64,000 nucleotides of DNA, from contig NZ_CP104992.1 of NCBI RefSeq assembly GCF_030323265.1, forward strand, positions 1 to 64,000, written 5' to 3'. Of this stretch, positions 37,482 through 46,940 are shown piece after piece (the first letter of the stretch is position 1; the number at the start of each line of letters is the position of its first letter). The position numbers and the translations under genes are program-made. The notes beneath the pieces were generated by a model, which did no database searches, was not told where the DNA came from, and saw only the letters and a program-made list of their open reading frames with translations. Source of the DNA: Terrirhizobium terrae. Its GTDB lineage: Bacteria; Pseudomonadota; Alphaproteobacteria; Rhizobiales; Rhizobiaceae.

Positions 37482-37869
37482 CTGCAGGGATCCTCGTCGC
37501 CGCGCCGCATTGGTTAAATCTTTACATATCAACCGAAGATGAGGGTGACATCGGACGACCGCAAGAGGGTTTGTTCACATTTGTTCCGTTTTCCACTGAA
37601 GAACTCACCGATCAGGGACATCGGCTTTGTTCACTTACAAGTCGCTGACTAGGTTGACGTTTTGGAAATCGCTGAAGGCGGCAATGCTCATCTGGTTCCA
37701 CGCCTTTACTCCGCACTACCCCCGTGCTGAGCTACGATGAATGATGGCCCCGCCGGAACCAGCATTCGCGGAATGCGCGCAACTAGCCGCCGCGTCGGCG
37801 GGCTAGCTAGGAATTGACTTTCTGCGCTCGCAGTCCATTCATGTTGCCAAGAACTTCCAGAGGACGATC
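37482..37869. other. Intergenic divergent region
   Basis: No gene is supported. It separates the minus-strand ubiquitin-like operon from the plus-strand secreted protein, so promoters for both should lie here. TTTGTTCAC occurs twice (near 37570 and 37627), a possible operator pair about 57 bases apart. No hairpin was recognised. Confidence 0.4.
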
Positions 37870-38349
37870 ATGCACCGTCGATACATCACAGTGGTCGCAA
37901 CCTTGCTTCTGGCTACGACTTCCTTCGCAGGTTCCAAACCCTACGAGAACGGCCGCTTCGGCTACATGATCGAACTCCCTTCCGACTTCAGGACGGTTTC
38001 GACGCCCGACAACGGAGATGGCCTCGGCCTTGCCAGCGCCGACGGCGCTGCGAAGCTATCGATCTGGGGCAACTATCTGACAGAGGGCGGCTTCCGGCAG
38101 GAAAGCGATCTCCGGAAGAAGTTCGAGACTGACGCCGGCTGGCAGTTCTCATATGAGAAACGCGGGGCGTCCTGGGCGAGCCTGTCGGGCACGAAGGGCG
38201 ACCGGATCGTCTACATCCGTCAGATCGCGCTTTGCGACGACGCCATGGGCAACTTCCGGATCGAGTACCTCGCCGCGCAGCAGAGGCGGTTCGGGCCCGT
38301 GATCGACCGGCTGGTGAAGACGCTCAAGGCGCCGAAGCACTGCGAGTGA
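37870..38349 (+). CDS. Secreted protein of unknown function
   Basis: The 159-residue protein has a Sec signal peptide (MHRRYITVVATLLLATTSFAG). The mature part begins KPYENGRFGYMIELPSDF, a short pattern often seen in periplasmic proteins with a PsbP/Mog1-like fold, and has two Cys (near ALCDDA and KHCE) that could pair. The family is not known to me. It may be unrelated to the defence genes around it. Confidence 0.65.
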   Translation: MHRRYITVVATLLLATTSFAGSKPYENGRFGYMIELPSDFRTVSTPDNGDGLGLASADGAAKLSIWGNYLTEGGFRQESDLRKKFETDAGWQFSYEKRGASWASLSGTKGDRIVYIRQIALCDDAMGNFRIEYLAAQQRRFGPVIDRLVKTLKAPKHCE

Positions 38350-38693
38350 ATGCCCACCTGCGGGCCGCGTACGTCACAGGTTCTCAATCTGTTCGTTGTC
38401 TGCAGCCCCTTTATGGGCCTTGCAACGCCCCCTGTGATCGTAGGATGGATTGAATCGGCATGTTGAGCCGCTGCCGGCTCACTTGTCGGGGCGGCGTGCG
38501 TAGCGGCGATCTCGCGATGGATAAGGGCTGAGGTGAAGAATTGGCGTCAATCTCGACTTGCGGACTTCTGGGCGCCATGCTGCCCACCCTTACAATGAGG
38601 GCTGGCGAAGATAGCGGACGACGAGACCTCTCTGCGCAGACCTGGCTCAGGCTGATGCAAAGGCCTTTAACAATCGATGTGCCGGAAATGGTC
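38350..38693. other. Intergenic stretch with no clear feature
   Basis: An open frame from 38541 continues into the next gene, but the earliest credible start with a purine-rich upstream element is ATG 38694. No repeat, hairpin or RNA gene was recognised in this stretch. Confidence 0.35.
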
Positions 38694-40132
38694 ATGAGCG
38701 GCATTCACCCAAATGAAGACTTGGCGACAGGGTCCGGGGTCTTCGAATTGGTGGACGGCGAGGACATCAAGTACCGCATGACCGGGATGCCATCGGATAT
38801 CGGTCGACTTCTGCGCCGGCTGCGACAGATCGACGAAGACATCTACGACGAGGAAACTTCTTTCGCGTCGTTGGATCGACGATAGATGGTGTCGACCTGA
38901 CTGGTGCCGGCACCGCGCCGAGCACAGACACCCTGCCCGATGGTCGATGAACATTCGAAGGCGAGGCGCAAGGCGGCCTGTGGGTGGATGGCGAGAGCTT
39001 CGGTGACGAAATCCCGAACACTACCGAGATCGCGATCCGCGTCAAACCTGGGACACCGCTTGACGAGTGCCTGCATCGGTTCGGTGGCGTGCATCGCGTG
39101 GTGGACGTTCTCGGTGAAGAGGTGCTCTTTCAGTATAGCCGCGATCATGAGGTCCTACGCGTCACAGTGGGCGCATCTGGTAGATTTCCATTTCCTTGGG
39201 CTGAAAACTGGCTAGCCGAGCCGCTTCGCATCATGTTCGGCCAGCTCATCTATCCCCGCATCACCGCCCGGAACCATTCGGACGGCAGCACGCATGTAAG
39301 CCTTAGACAGAACCCAGAGTTCCTGAAGACCACCGCTTGGATAGCCCTGTGGCCGGGAGGCGGCGATGAGATGCGGTTCTGGGCGCTGTATGCTGATCTC
39401 TTGGCACATGTGGTCGAAAGCCATGTCGCTACGGGAAACGAAACCATGGACGGCGCCAAGCTGACGAAGCTGTACGAGGAAGTGGTTCTTGCAACTCGCG
39501 GGTCCCGATGGGTTTGGGCTATGGTGATCGCAAGTTCGGTGGAGAATCTCCTGGGCGATCTGATGCCTGCCGACAGGACCAACCCTGCTGTCGATCACGC
39601 GGCCATCGAGGCCATGTCGGGACATGTTCGGGCGTGGAACGGAGACAAGGGCCTCATAGGTACAGCCATCAATGCACTCGAACGGCGTCGGCAGCTCACG
39701 GCGCGGAATATCCTGGCGACGCTCAAGAAGTCGGGGGTGATCACCAGGGACGAGTTCGATGCATGGGAAAGCCTCCGGCACTCTTCCATGCATGGGAATC
39801 CGGTGTCTCGTTACGGCAGCCATGAGGCGGATGGTGAAATGCTCTCTCTCGGAAGCCTCCTGCGGAAGGTGACGCTGGAGGTAATCCGTCCGGGCCGATC
39901 ACCACTCGTGATCGATCTTACTCCACCCGAGAATACCGCTCGCACCAAGATCATCGAGCTGGCGGCGAAACATGACGTGAAGCCGTTCCAGTATGTTCTT
40001 GACCGCACCGCTCTGCCACTCGATGAGACGGAAGCCCTACTAGCAGCACTCGCGGATGCGCAGGCTATCACTGCATCAGAAGCACTTCGTCTACACATCG
40101 AGTACATTGAGCAACGCTACAAGTCGCGATAA
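38694..40132 (+). pseudogene. Degraded or misread gene of unknown family
   Basis: The first part (to 38885) and the last part (from 38984, 382 residues) look like pieces of one protein. Between them the best continuation reads VGSTIDGVDLTGAGTAPSTDTLPDGR, an in-frame TGA, then TFEGEAQGGLWVDGESFGD, so one frameshift near 38870 and one stop codon near 38947 separate them. The C-terminal part has a segment RHSSMHG that resembles HEPN-type RxxxxH sites, but I do not recognise the family. Two independent lesions make a true pseudogene more likely here than elsewhere. Confidence 0.5.
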
Positions 40133-40300
40133 GCGGCACTCGTTTATCGAGGAAGATCGGGCACTCCACCTCTTCCTGCCAATCCGCATCATGCCGCCTC
40201 CTGGAAGGCCGCCGTCATTTCTACCCACAAAGGATTTGGCCCGCCAACGTCCCGGTTACGGCCGCCATCCCATGGGCAGCCGGGCATCCTCCGCATCTGG

Positions 40301-41571
40301 TCAATCCGGAAGTGGATAGTTCACGTCTTTGAGGCGGCGTCTGGAGCGGTTTATCTCCTCTGCCGAAAAGAGCGTCCGCCATTCCGGTGAAATCGCGAGC
40401 GCTTCAACGCTTAGATCGAGGCGTTTTTCTTCCCACAGTCTCGTGAACCCCTGTGACACTCGTTGGTTGTTGATCAACTGCTTGGCGGCTGCAATTCCAC
40501 CAAGCTTTTCCACCATCGAACGGAAGTCGATCGGATAGTACCCGAACTCCTTAGCCTGCTCGTAGATTGCGAACATCGCCTTGTCGAAAGCTTTGGGATT
40601 GTTCTTCGATGCCAGGTTGTCGAGCGCCGATACGACCTGCGCAATCGGCATTATTCTTTCCTTCGGACCCAGCGCCTTTCCGGGAACGGCGGAGATCATG
40701 TTCTCAAACCGTCGTTTGTCCTCGATCGTGAGCTTGAGCCGGCCGATCGTCGGAATTTCCACAAAGCCCCGCTTCTTCACGAACGTCACGTCGTTTTCCT
40801 TGTCACGGTGGACGACGTGCCAGTACCCTGTGAACGCCGCCCTTCGACCGCTGACATCGAAATCGACGAGCCAATGCCCGACTCGCATTTCGTCTCCCCA
40901 GCCCTCGTAGACTTCAGTTCCTTTCAGGCTTTGGTTCGCTTCGATCGCTTCCTCGTGTACTCTTTCGGCATGAGCCGTAATCTTGCGCGCCCACTGGACC
41001 ACCTTGACGCCGGCGAATGCAGGATGGTCAAGATGGCTTCGAACAGAGGCCACAAGGTCGCTAGATAATCCGCCATTTACCGGCGACGCCGCTCGTCTTG
41101 TTTTCCAGACGACCCGTGCGAGCGCAAGTTTCTCCGGAGTGACGGCTTGTGCACCTCCAACGCGCTCGTCGCACCAGGTACGCACCTGGTTCAGAAGGCC
41201 TCTGTCGTTCGTTGAGATGTTAGCTTCGGCCCAACCCCCGATCGCTGGACCTTCCACGACGAGACCGTTGCTGGAAGCGTTGGATGAACCAAGCACGAGA
41301 TGGCTGTCTGTCAGGTACACCTTTCCATGAAGCCTGGGATCCGAAAAACTTCCACCTTGCCGGCCAACTTCTGGAGATCCTCAATTTCATGAGGATTGCA
41401 CGCGCCGGATTCAAGATTGCAGACTACTCGAAGCGAGCGCCATTCCTTGCGTAGTCCGAGGGCGTCGATGGCGCCTGCTCCCCAGAATGCCACAACGAGA
41501 GTCGCGCTATCGGTTGAGCCGAGCATCTCCCTGATCATTCTCAGCCCATCGCGCTCATTCAAGAACTTCAT
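40301..41571 (-). CDS. Phospholipase D-like (HKD) nuclease family protein, frameshifted
   Basis: Joined frames give 423 residues. The N-terminal part (MKFLNERDGLRMIREML, LVVAFWGAGAIDALGL) leads into a single PLD motif, HGKVYLTDSHLVLGSSNASSNGL. The break is at GGG 41336-41338, where one added base turns PGFMERCT-stop into PRLHGKVYL. Single-HKD proteins usually dimerise to form one active site and many act as nucleases. The C-terminal 280 residues are mixed helical without a recognised domain. It stands alone between a degraded gene and an HNH gene. Confidence 0.78.
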
Positions 41572-41678
41572 TTATGAAAGCACTCCTCGGCCGTTTGTCT
41601 GCGCCACGCCTTCCCGGCGATAAATGGTTAGCCGGCCTGAACACCGGAGCTGGGCCAACGCCCTGTCGTTTCGCGGCG

Positions 41679-42635
41679 TCAGCAATAGTCGTCAAAGGGG
41701 TCGTCGTAGCTCTTTCCCGTCAATTGGCAGAAGTGCTTTAGTGCGCCTTGAAGTTCGAAGAACGTATACTCGCTACGGTGATAATACAGTTCGCCTTGCA
41801 TCGATACGTGAGCCACGGCCCAGTCTTTGACGGAGTCGCCTGAAAAGCGCGTCAGCACCACGAGCCCGTCTTCAGCCATATCGTGCTGTACCACCAAGCT
41901 TTTGCTGTAGGGATTTTGAGCGAAAACGTCGCCAAACGACAATGCATTCCGGTACTCATTCAATCCGTCATCTGAGACCGCTGCTGGGCAGGCCGGAAAC
42001 TCGGTCGGCACTCGCCACTTCACCTGCACGGCCGATAACGTCAGGGATCTCGAAAACTTCCGGGGCGCTTTGCCGGGGCATCGCCGCCGAAGTTTCGTAA
42101 AGCCATTCGCCCAGCATGCCCCCGCTTCGTTGCGTATCGCCGGCTGCCCACTTCAACAGCCGCGCGCGCGACACAGCCGCCTCTTCCTTGGACACGGTCC
42201 GCATCCAGGAAACGTCTGGGTAGGACGCCTCGCTCTTGACCTTCTGCGGATTTTCAAAAAAGCATCGAGGGAACCATAGACCAGAATGATCCTCCGCACC
42301 GAAATCGGGTTGAGGAGAACATTTTCCAAGCGTGACAGCCAGCGAAGGTTATCAGGCCGGTTATTGGACCTGTTGGTGTCGATGTGATCCACGATGTGCG
42401 TCGAAACCGGCGGCGGCCCCGCGAACGCAGTGCATACGATCCGATGAACAGGGACGCCGGCGATCAGCATATAACCGGTGGTCGGCGTCTTTCGTCCGAA
42501 AGTCCAGTCGGCGTCGAGCGGCCGCCTCTTCTGCCTATGCTTGTTTCTACGAAAGACGGCGCCGTTGTCGCGGACGAGGTATCGCTCGCCTTCGTACTCA
42601 ACCTCTCTCCTCCTCGAAGACTGAGAGGAGGTCAT
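41679..42635 (-). CDS. HNH endonuclease, two frameshifts
   Basis: Joined frames give 318 residues. The HNH core is near residues 60-105: VPVHRIVCTAF, HIVDHIDTNRSNNRPDNLRWLSRLENV, a typical HNH_3-type site. The frame shifts at the A run 42256-42261 (one A missing) and at GGG 42044-42046 (one base in excess); correcting both gives a continuous C-terminal region ending GKSYDDPFDDYC. The enzyme is probably a DNA-cleaving defence or homing-type nuclease; specificity cannot be read. Confidence 0.72.
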
Positions 42636-42912
42636 TGGAGAGCTCTTCAGTGAACAGTGTCATGAGCCCGCCTTTCTTCGAAGGCTGAATCTATCCCGAT
42701 ACGTCCACGATGATCCGCAGCAGGCATGACTATCATGGCTCCGCATTTCGCACTGATCCAAAACATCTCGGGTATGTCCGGACTCAAGGGCAAGGTTTGA
42801 TCCTCGTAGAGGAGACAGGAGTAGAACGTGAAGTGCAAGGCGGCTTGCGGCTGTCGTCAATCGCTCAACAACATTGTTTGCTTGTTGAATTTCGAAGACC
42901 TTCGGCGGCGTT

Positions 42913-44174
42913 TCAACGAATATAGGCAACTTCCTGGAACTGCGACAACGGTTCCGCCGTCACGGTGAACAGGAGCGACCCGTGTGAAGCAACGGATTGG
43001 ACGACCTGCGCTCCGGGATGATGCCATCGTTTGCTGAAGTGGTCGGCTGCGACGACACAGAAGCGAGGATCAACATGTCTGACAAGGTCGTCATGGTAGT
43101 TTGCCGCCGCACCATGATGTGGCAGCGTGAAACTTAGTACGGACGGGAGCAGAATGCGGTAGTGATCCAACATCGAGCGCCGCCGCCCTTTCTGCGCGAG
43201 CGCGGCATCGCCGGTCGAGAGCCATGCGATCCCCCTGTCAAGATTGCGACCGCGGAATTTTCCGGCGGTCCATCCATGATCGATCGACAGCGTGTTCGAG
43301 TCGGGCATCGGCCCGGAGAACAGGCACATCGAAGTTATGTTGATATTCGACTTGATCGACTTGTACGCTCTTTCAAGCCTGCCAAGCCTGTTTGTCAAAA
43401 GATCTATTCGGTTTTGCGACGATCTCAGCCACTGCCCTAGACTTCGCGTGCTCATTTTCATTTCGAGCGCAAGCGCCGCGCGGAATGCCGAGCGACCTGC
43501 ATTCACCGTTGGATCGACATATGGCGACAGGAGCCAAAAAGCGACTCCACAGAGAGGGCGATATAGCGGGTGTCGGGGATCACCATGACCGCAGCCCCCA
43601 CGGCCGGAGCGCCGTCCCCTCGGCGGACGGAGCCCCGTCCGAGCAGTTTAATCGGAAAGGGACCGTCGCCAAGGAAGGGTCCCGGCTCTCCGGGCCCGTC
43701 GCCGCCGAGTGGTCCGTCGCGATTATCACCTCTTCTGACGAGAAGGATCTGTCTTGGATTGAAAGCCTGAAGGGCCTCGATGGGATCGGAGACGAAACCC
43801 CGATAGAAGGAGTCCCCACCAATCGCGGCGTCCTCCGCCGCGGCACTGGCGAATATGAGCAGCCGATCGTAGACGTCCATAAGCGGCATGACGATCGTGT
43901 CGACCTGGACGCCGCCGCTCGCGGTGTCCAAGAGCTTTGGCAGTCCACTGACATGATCGAAATGCGCGTGCGAGATGAAAAGAAAGTCGAGTTTTGCTCT
44001 GGGGCCTACGGCGTGAAGGAAGGAATCTATACTCGAGTCGCGGGCCACGCGAAACTTGTTCATGGCGCCGCAGTCATAGACGTACCGTACGTGCGCACCG
44101 GCCGAAGTTTCGATTTCTGCCGAGTGAAAGAATCCTTGGCCGACTGCATGTTGGGTTCGCGTATGTCGGATCAT
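42913..44174 (-). CDS. Metallo-beta-lactamase-fold hydrolase, frameshifted
   Basis: Joined frames give 420 residues. The metal site ISHAHFDHVSGLP (His69, His71, Asp73, His74) and downstream ligands in LSTGDAAL and LPHHGAAANYHDDL define an MBL hydrolase of the ComEC-like/nuclease type. The break is at the A run 43536-43540; one added base gives VESLFWLLSPYVDPTVNAG. It is divergent from the PD-(D/E)XK gene at 44287, with 112 bases between them, so the two may form one module. Confidence 0.8.
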
Positions 44175-44286
44175 CAGTAGTTAGCTCGTGGTTCGCCTTC
44201 GACAAATTGCAACAACCGGTAGCATCGTTTCGTTGACAGAACGTCAGCGGCAACCATGATGCGAGAAGTTTTGCAGGGGAGAATCA

Positions 44287-45760
44287 ATGAACTTCTGGGG
44301 CTTGCGGCTGAAGCCGAGCGAGATCGACCGCGTCGAAGAGCTGCTGGAGCAGAGCGTCGTTGCAATCGGTTGGAGCGATGCGGACGCGCTCCTGAACCGA
44401 CGTCTTTCCAAAGACAGCTTTCGTGCTGTTCTGAAGGAAACCTACCCAACATTGCACCTTGCGAACGCCCTGGAACACACTTGGCGCTTTATCAGGGAGA
44501 TCGCTGTCGGCGATATCGCGTTGATACCCCATGGCGACCGCATCCATTTCGTACAAGTCGCCGGCGATCCGTTCCGTCAGGTCGATGGTCTCGACACCGA
44601 TACCGTCATACGCCGTCCCGTCATACGCATGTTCGACGGAATACCGGCGTCCCGCGAATCCCTGCCAAAGGCGCTCCAAGCGGCGCTGGCATTCCGCAAG
44701 ACCAGCGCCAACCTGTCTTCTGTGTCGCAGCAGATCACGTCGGTCATGAAAAAGATCGGGGACGACGGAACGCCTCTGAAGGCGGTCGAGAGCAGTACGG
44801 GTACATCGGGCGCGATCTCAGCTTGGCGCCGAGCGTTCGAGAAGACCGGCCGCACGGATCACGGTTTTTCCGAAAGCACCATCTGGGTCGAAGAGCTCGG
44901 GATCTGGCTCGCCGTCGGGGGATGGGAGCGGGACGAGGCGCATCGTTATTGGAATGGCTTGGGTGACCGGCTCGGTGGGAAGAAGTCGAGGAACTTGATC
45001 GTCGAGGTCAATCCTCCTGACGGCGGCCCGCGGGGCCGATGGCAGGGACTAGCAGCCCGCGACCAGCAAGGCGGCACATGGCTTCTCCATTCTGGGGAAA
45101 TGAACGTCGGAGGTAGGAGGGTTCAACTGTCCGAGGCGCTGCAGGGCTCGCCCGTCCGTCGAAAGCTGGTAAGCTTCGCCGACGGAGACGTCGTCCCCTA
45201 CTTCGTGGTCGCACACCTATCTACGGATCCCATTGACGTCGTGAGACAGACGGCTCGGTTCACCCAGGCATGTTCGAGAGTCCGCACTCGAGTGACCGAT
45301 GCGGCAAACCCCGAGTTCATTGAAGCGCAAGATCGCGCCGTGTTGCTGGAAGAATCCATCGGCTTTACGGTAGTGCCGCCTCAAGCTGCCAAAAAGATCG
45401 AGCGTGTTCACGCCCGAATATGGCACGCTCTGAGAGACGACCTCTTGGCGAAAGGATTCTGTGGTCGCAAACCAACGCGTCGGCGCGCTAGGACCCGACC
45501 TTTATACCGTCGGCAAGGACGTCCGATACCTCATCGAGATCAAAACCGCCTTCAGTGCATCCGACTATATGAAGGCGGTAGGCCAGTTGGTCGTTTACGA
45601 GAAGATGCTACGGAAGGATTACCGGAAGATACTCGTCCTACCTAAGGGGCTCGGACCGATTCCACGAAAACTGCTGACTTCTCTCGACATCACGGTCGTG
45701 GACTTCGACGATCGCAAGACAGGAACCGTTTTCCACTGGAACGATGCGTTGAAAGTATGA
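44287..45760 (+). CDS. PD-(D/E)XK nuclease with N-terminal PUA-like domain, frameshifted
   Basis: Joined frames give 490 residues. The N-terminal region (NFWGLRLKPSEIDRVEEL, WRFIREIAVGDIALIPHGD, IHFVQVAGDPFR) resembles the PUA/EVE-like sensing domains of modification-dependent restriction enzymes. The C-terminus carries the nuclease core GPDLYTVGKD (Asp404), LIEIKTAF (Glu417, Lys419) and VGQLVVY (Gln433). The break is at AAA 45451-45453, resolved by removing one A (AKDSVVANQ). I infer a restriction-type enzyme that may read modified bases. An MBL gene is divergent from it. Confidence 0.7.
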
Positions 45761-46221
45761 GGAGGTGGTCTCATCAGGGTTTCCTCGCTGACGCAGGCAA
45801 CCCTCTCAAGGACAATTACGGCGTTGCAGTCGCCCATGGAATTTCAGTGGCCCAGCCCAAGGCCCGAAAGGAACATCGCCACCTGGCGACGGTGAAGCAG
45901 CGGAGCGGCCAGAGCGCCGTTAACGTCGCTGAAAACGACCAGATTCTTCCGGCAATCGAGCCGAAGTTCTGGGAGAGCTTGGCGAACACGGGCGCGTCTG
46001 TTCAAGTCATCGTACTCGACAACAAAGAGCCGCCTGCAGACGTTCAGGACACCCTGAATGTCCATCTGTTTGCAGGGCCGGACGGACCGAGGCTTGGCCT
46101 GCGTGCGGGCTTCATCCCCCGAAGAGTTAGGTGGAAAGGTCGCGGCAACCCGCTTGAGGAATACTCTCGTTGGCCGCTCTCGCCCCAGAACCGGAAGCCG
46201 CGAAGATCAGGATCGAAGCTT
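45757..46221 (+). pseudogene. Remnant of an AAA/SMC-like ATPase C-terminus
   Basis: In the frame that runs into the DUF2971 gene, residues reading DQILPAIEPKFWESLANTG followed by VQVIVLDNKEPPADVQ, then VHLFAGPDG, strongly recall the C-terminal end of SMC-like ATPases (ILEN/D-x-EPP and a final FTG element). No ATPase body is present upstream. The text before and after this segment does not look like protein. I read it as a decayed fragment left by recombination within the cargo. Confidence 0.45.
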
Positions 46222-46905
46222 ATGAGACTCTACTACTTCACGTCCGCCAATTATGGCCTTCAGAACATCGAGAAGCGGCGGATTAAGATCGCCCGCATCA
46301 AGGATCTAAACGATCCGTTCGAGTTCATACCGCTTCGGCTCCCCACGACCCAGCAGCGAAAGCGGATGCGGGAGATGAAGAGGCAAGCGAATAAGAAATA
46401 CGGAATTGTCTGCTTCACGAGCGACTGGACGCATCCAATGATGTGGTCGCACTACGGTGATCGTCACCGCGGTATATGTTTGGGTTTCGACGTCATTCAA
46501 GCCCGCCCGATCATTCCCATCGAATACACCGAGCATCTCCTCGAGGAAAAACACTTCAAAGACCAGCAAATCCATCAGATCAGCACGCTCGACCACATGC
46601 GCACTTGGTTCGTGAAGTATGACGCTTGGAAATACGAGGACGAGCAGCGGATGGTTTTCAGACTGGAAGACCAGCAATCGGAGAACGGACACTTTTTCCA
46701 TAGTTTCGAACCGGCCCTGCGATTGGCCGAGGTCGTTGTAGGCGCAGAGAGCTCCGTGACCCGCGAACGTGTCCTTGAGGCCGTCGGAGATTTGCGGGAC
46801 GTTGAACTTATTAAGGCTCGCCTAGCGTTCAAGCGCTTTGCTGTCGTCAAGCAAGAACAAGATCTGATGTGGAAGAAAACGGAAGACCTTTCCCCGGAGG
46901 AATAG
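46222..46905 (+). CDS. DUF2971 family protein
   Basis: The 227-residue protein starts at ATG 46222; the longer open frame from 45757 is remnant DNA. It begins MRLYYFTSANYGLQNIEK, continues KIARIKDLNDPFEF, and has the family core IVCFTSDWTHPMMWSHYGDRHRGICLGF. DUF2971 proteins are common in defence islands and phage-related loci. Their biochemical role is not established to my knowledge. It is convergent with the helicase-nuclease gene, 35 bases away. Confidence 0.8.
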   Translation: MRLYYFTSANYGLQNIEKRRIKIARIKDLNDPFEFIPLRLPTTQQRKRMREMKRQANKKYGIVCFTSDWTHPMMWSHYGDRHRGICLGFDVIQARPIIPIEYTEHLLEEKHFKDQQIHQISTLDHMRTWFVKYDAWKYEDEQRMVFRLEDQQSENGHFFHSFEPALRLAEVVVGAESSVTRERVLEAVGDLRDVELIKARLAFKRFAVVKQEQDLMWKKTEDLSPEE

Positions 46906-46940
46906 GGTATTCTATTCAGCGTACGTGGTAACGGAAGACC

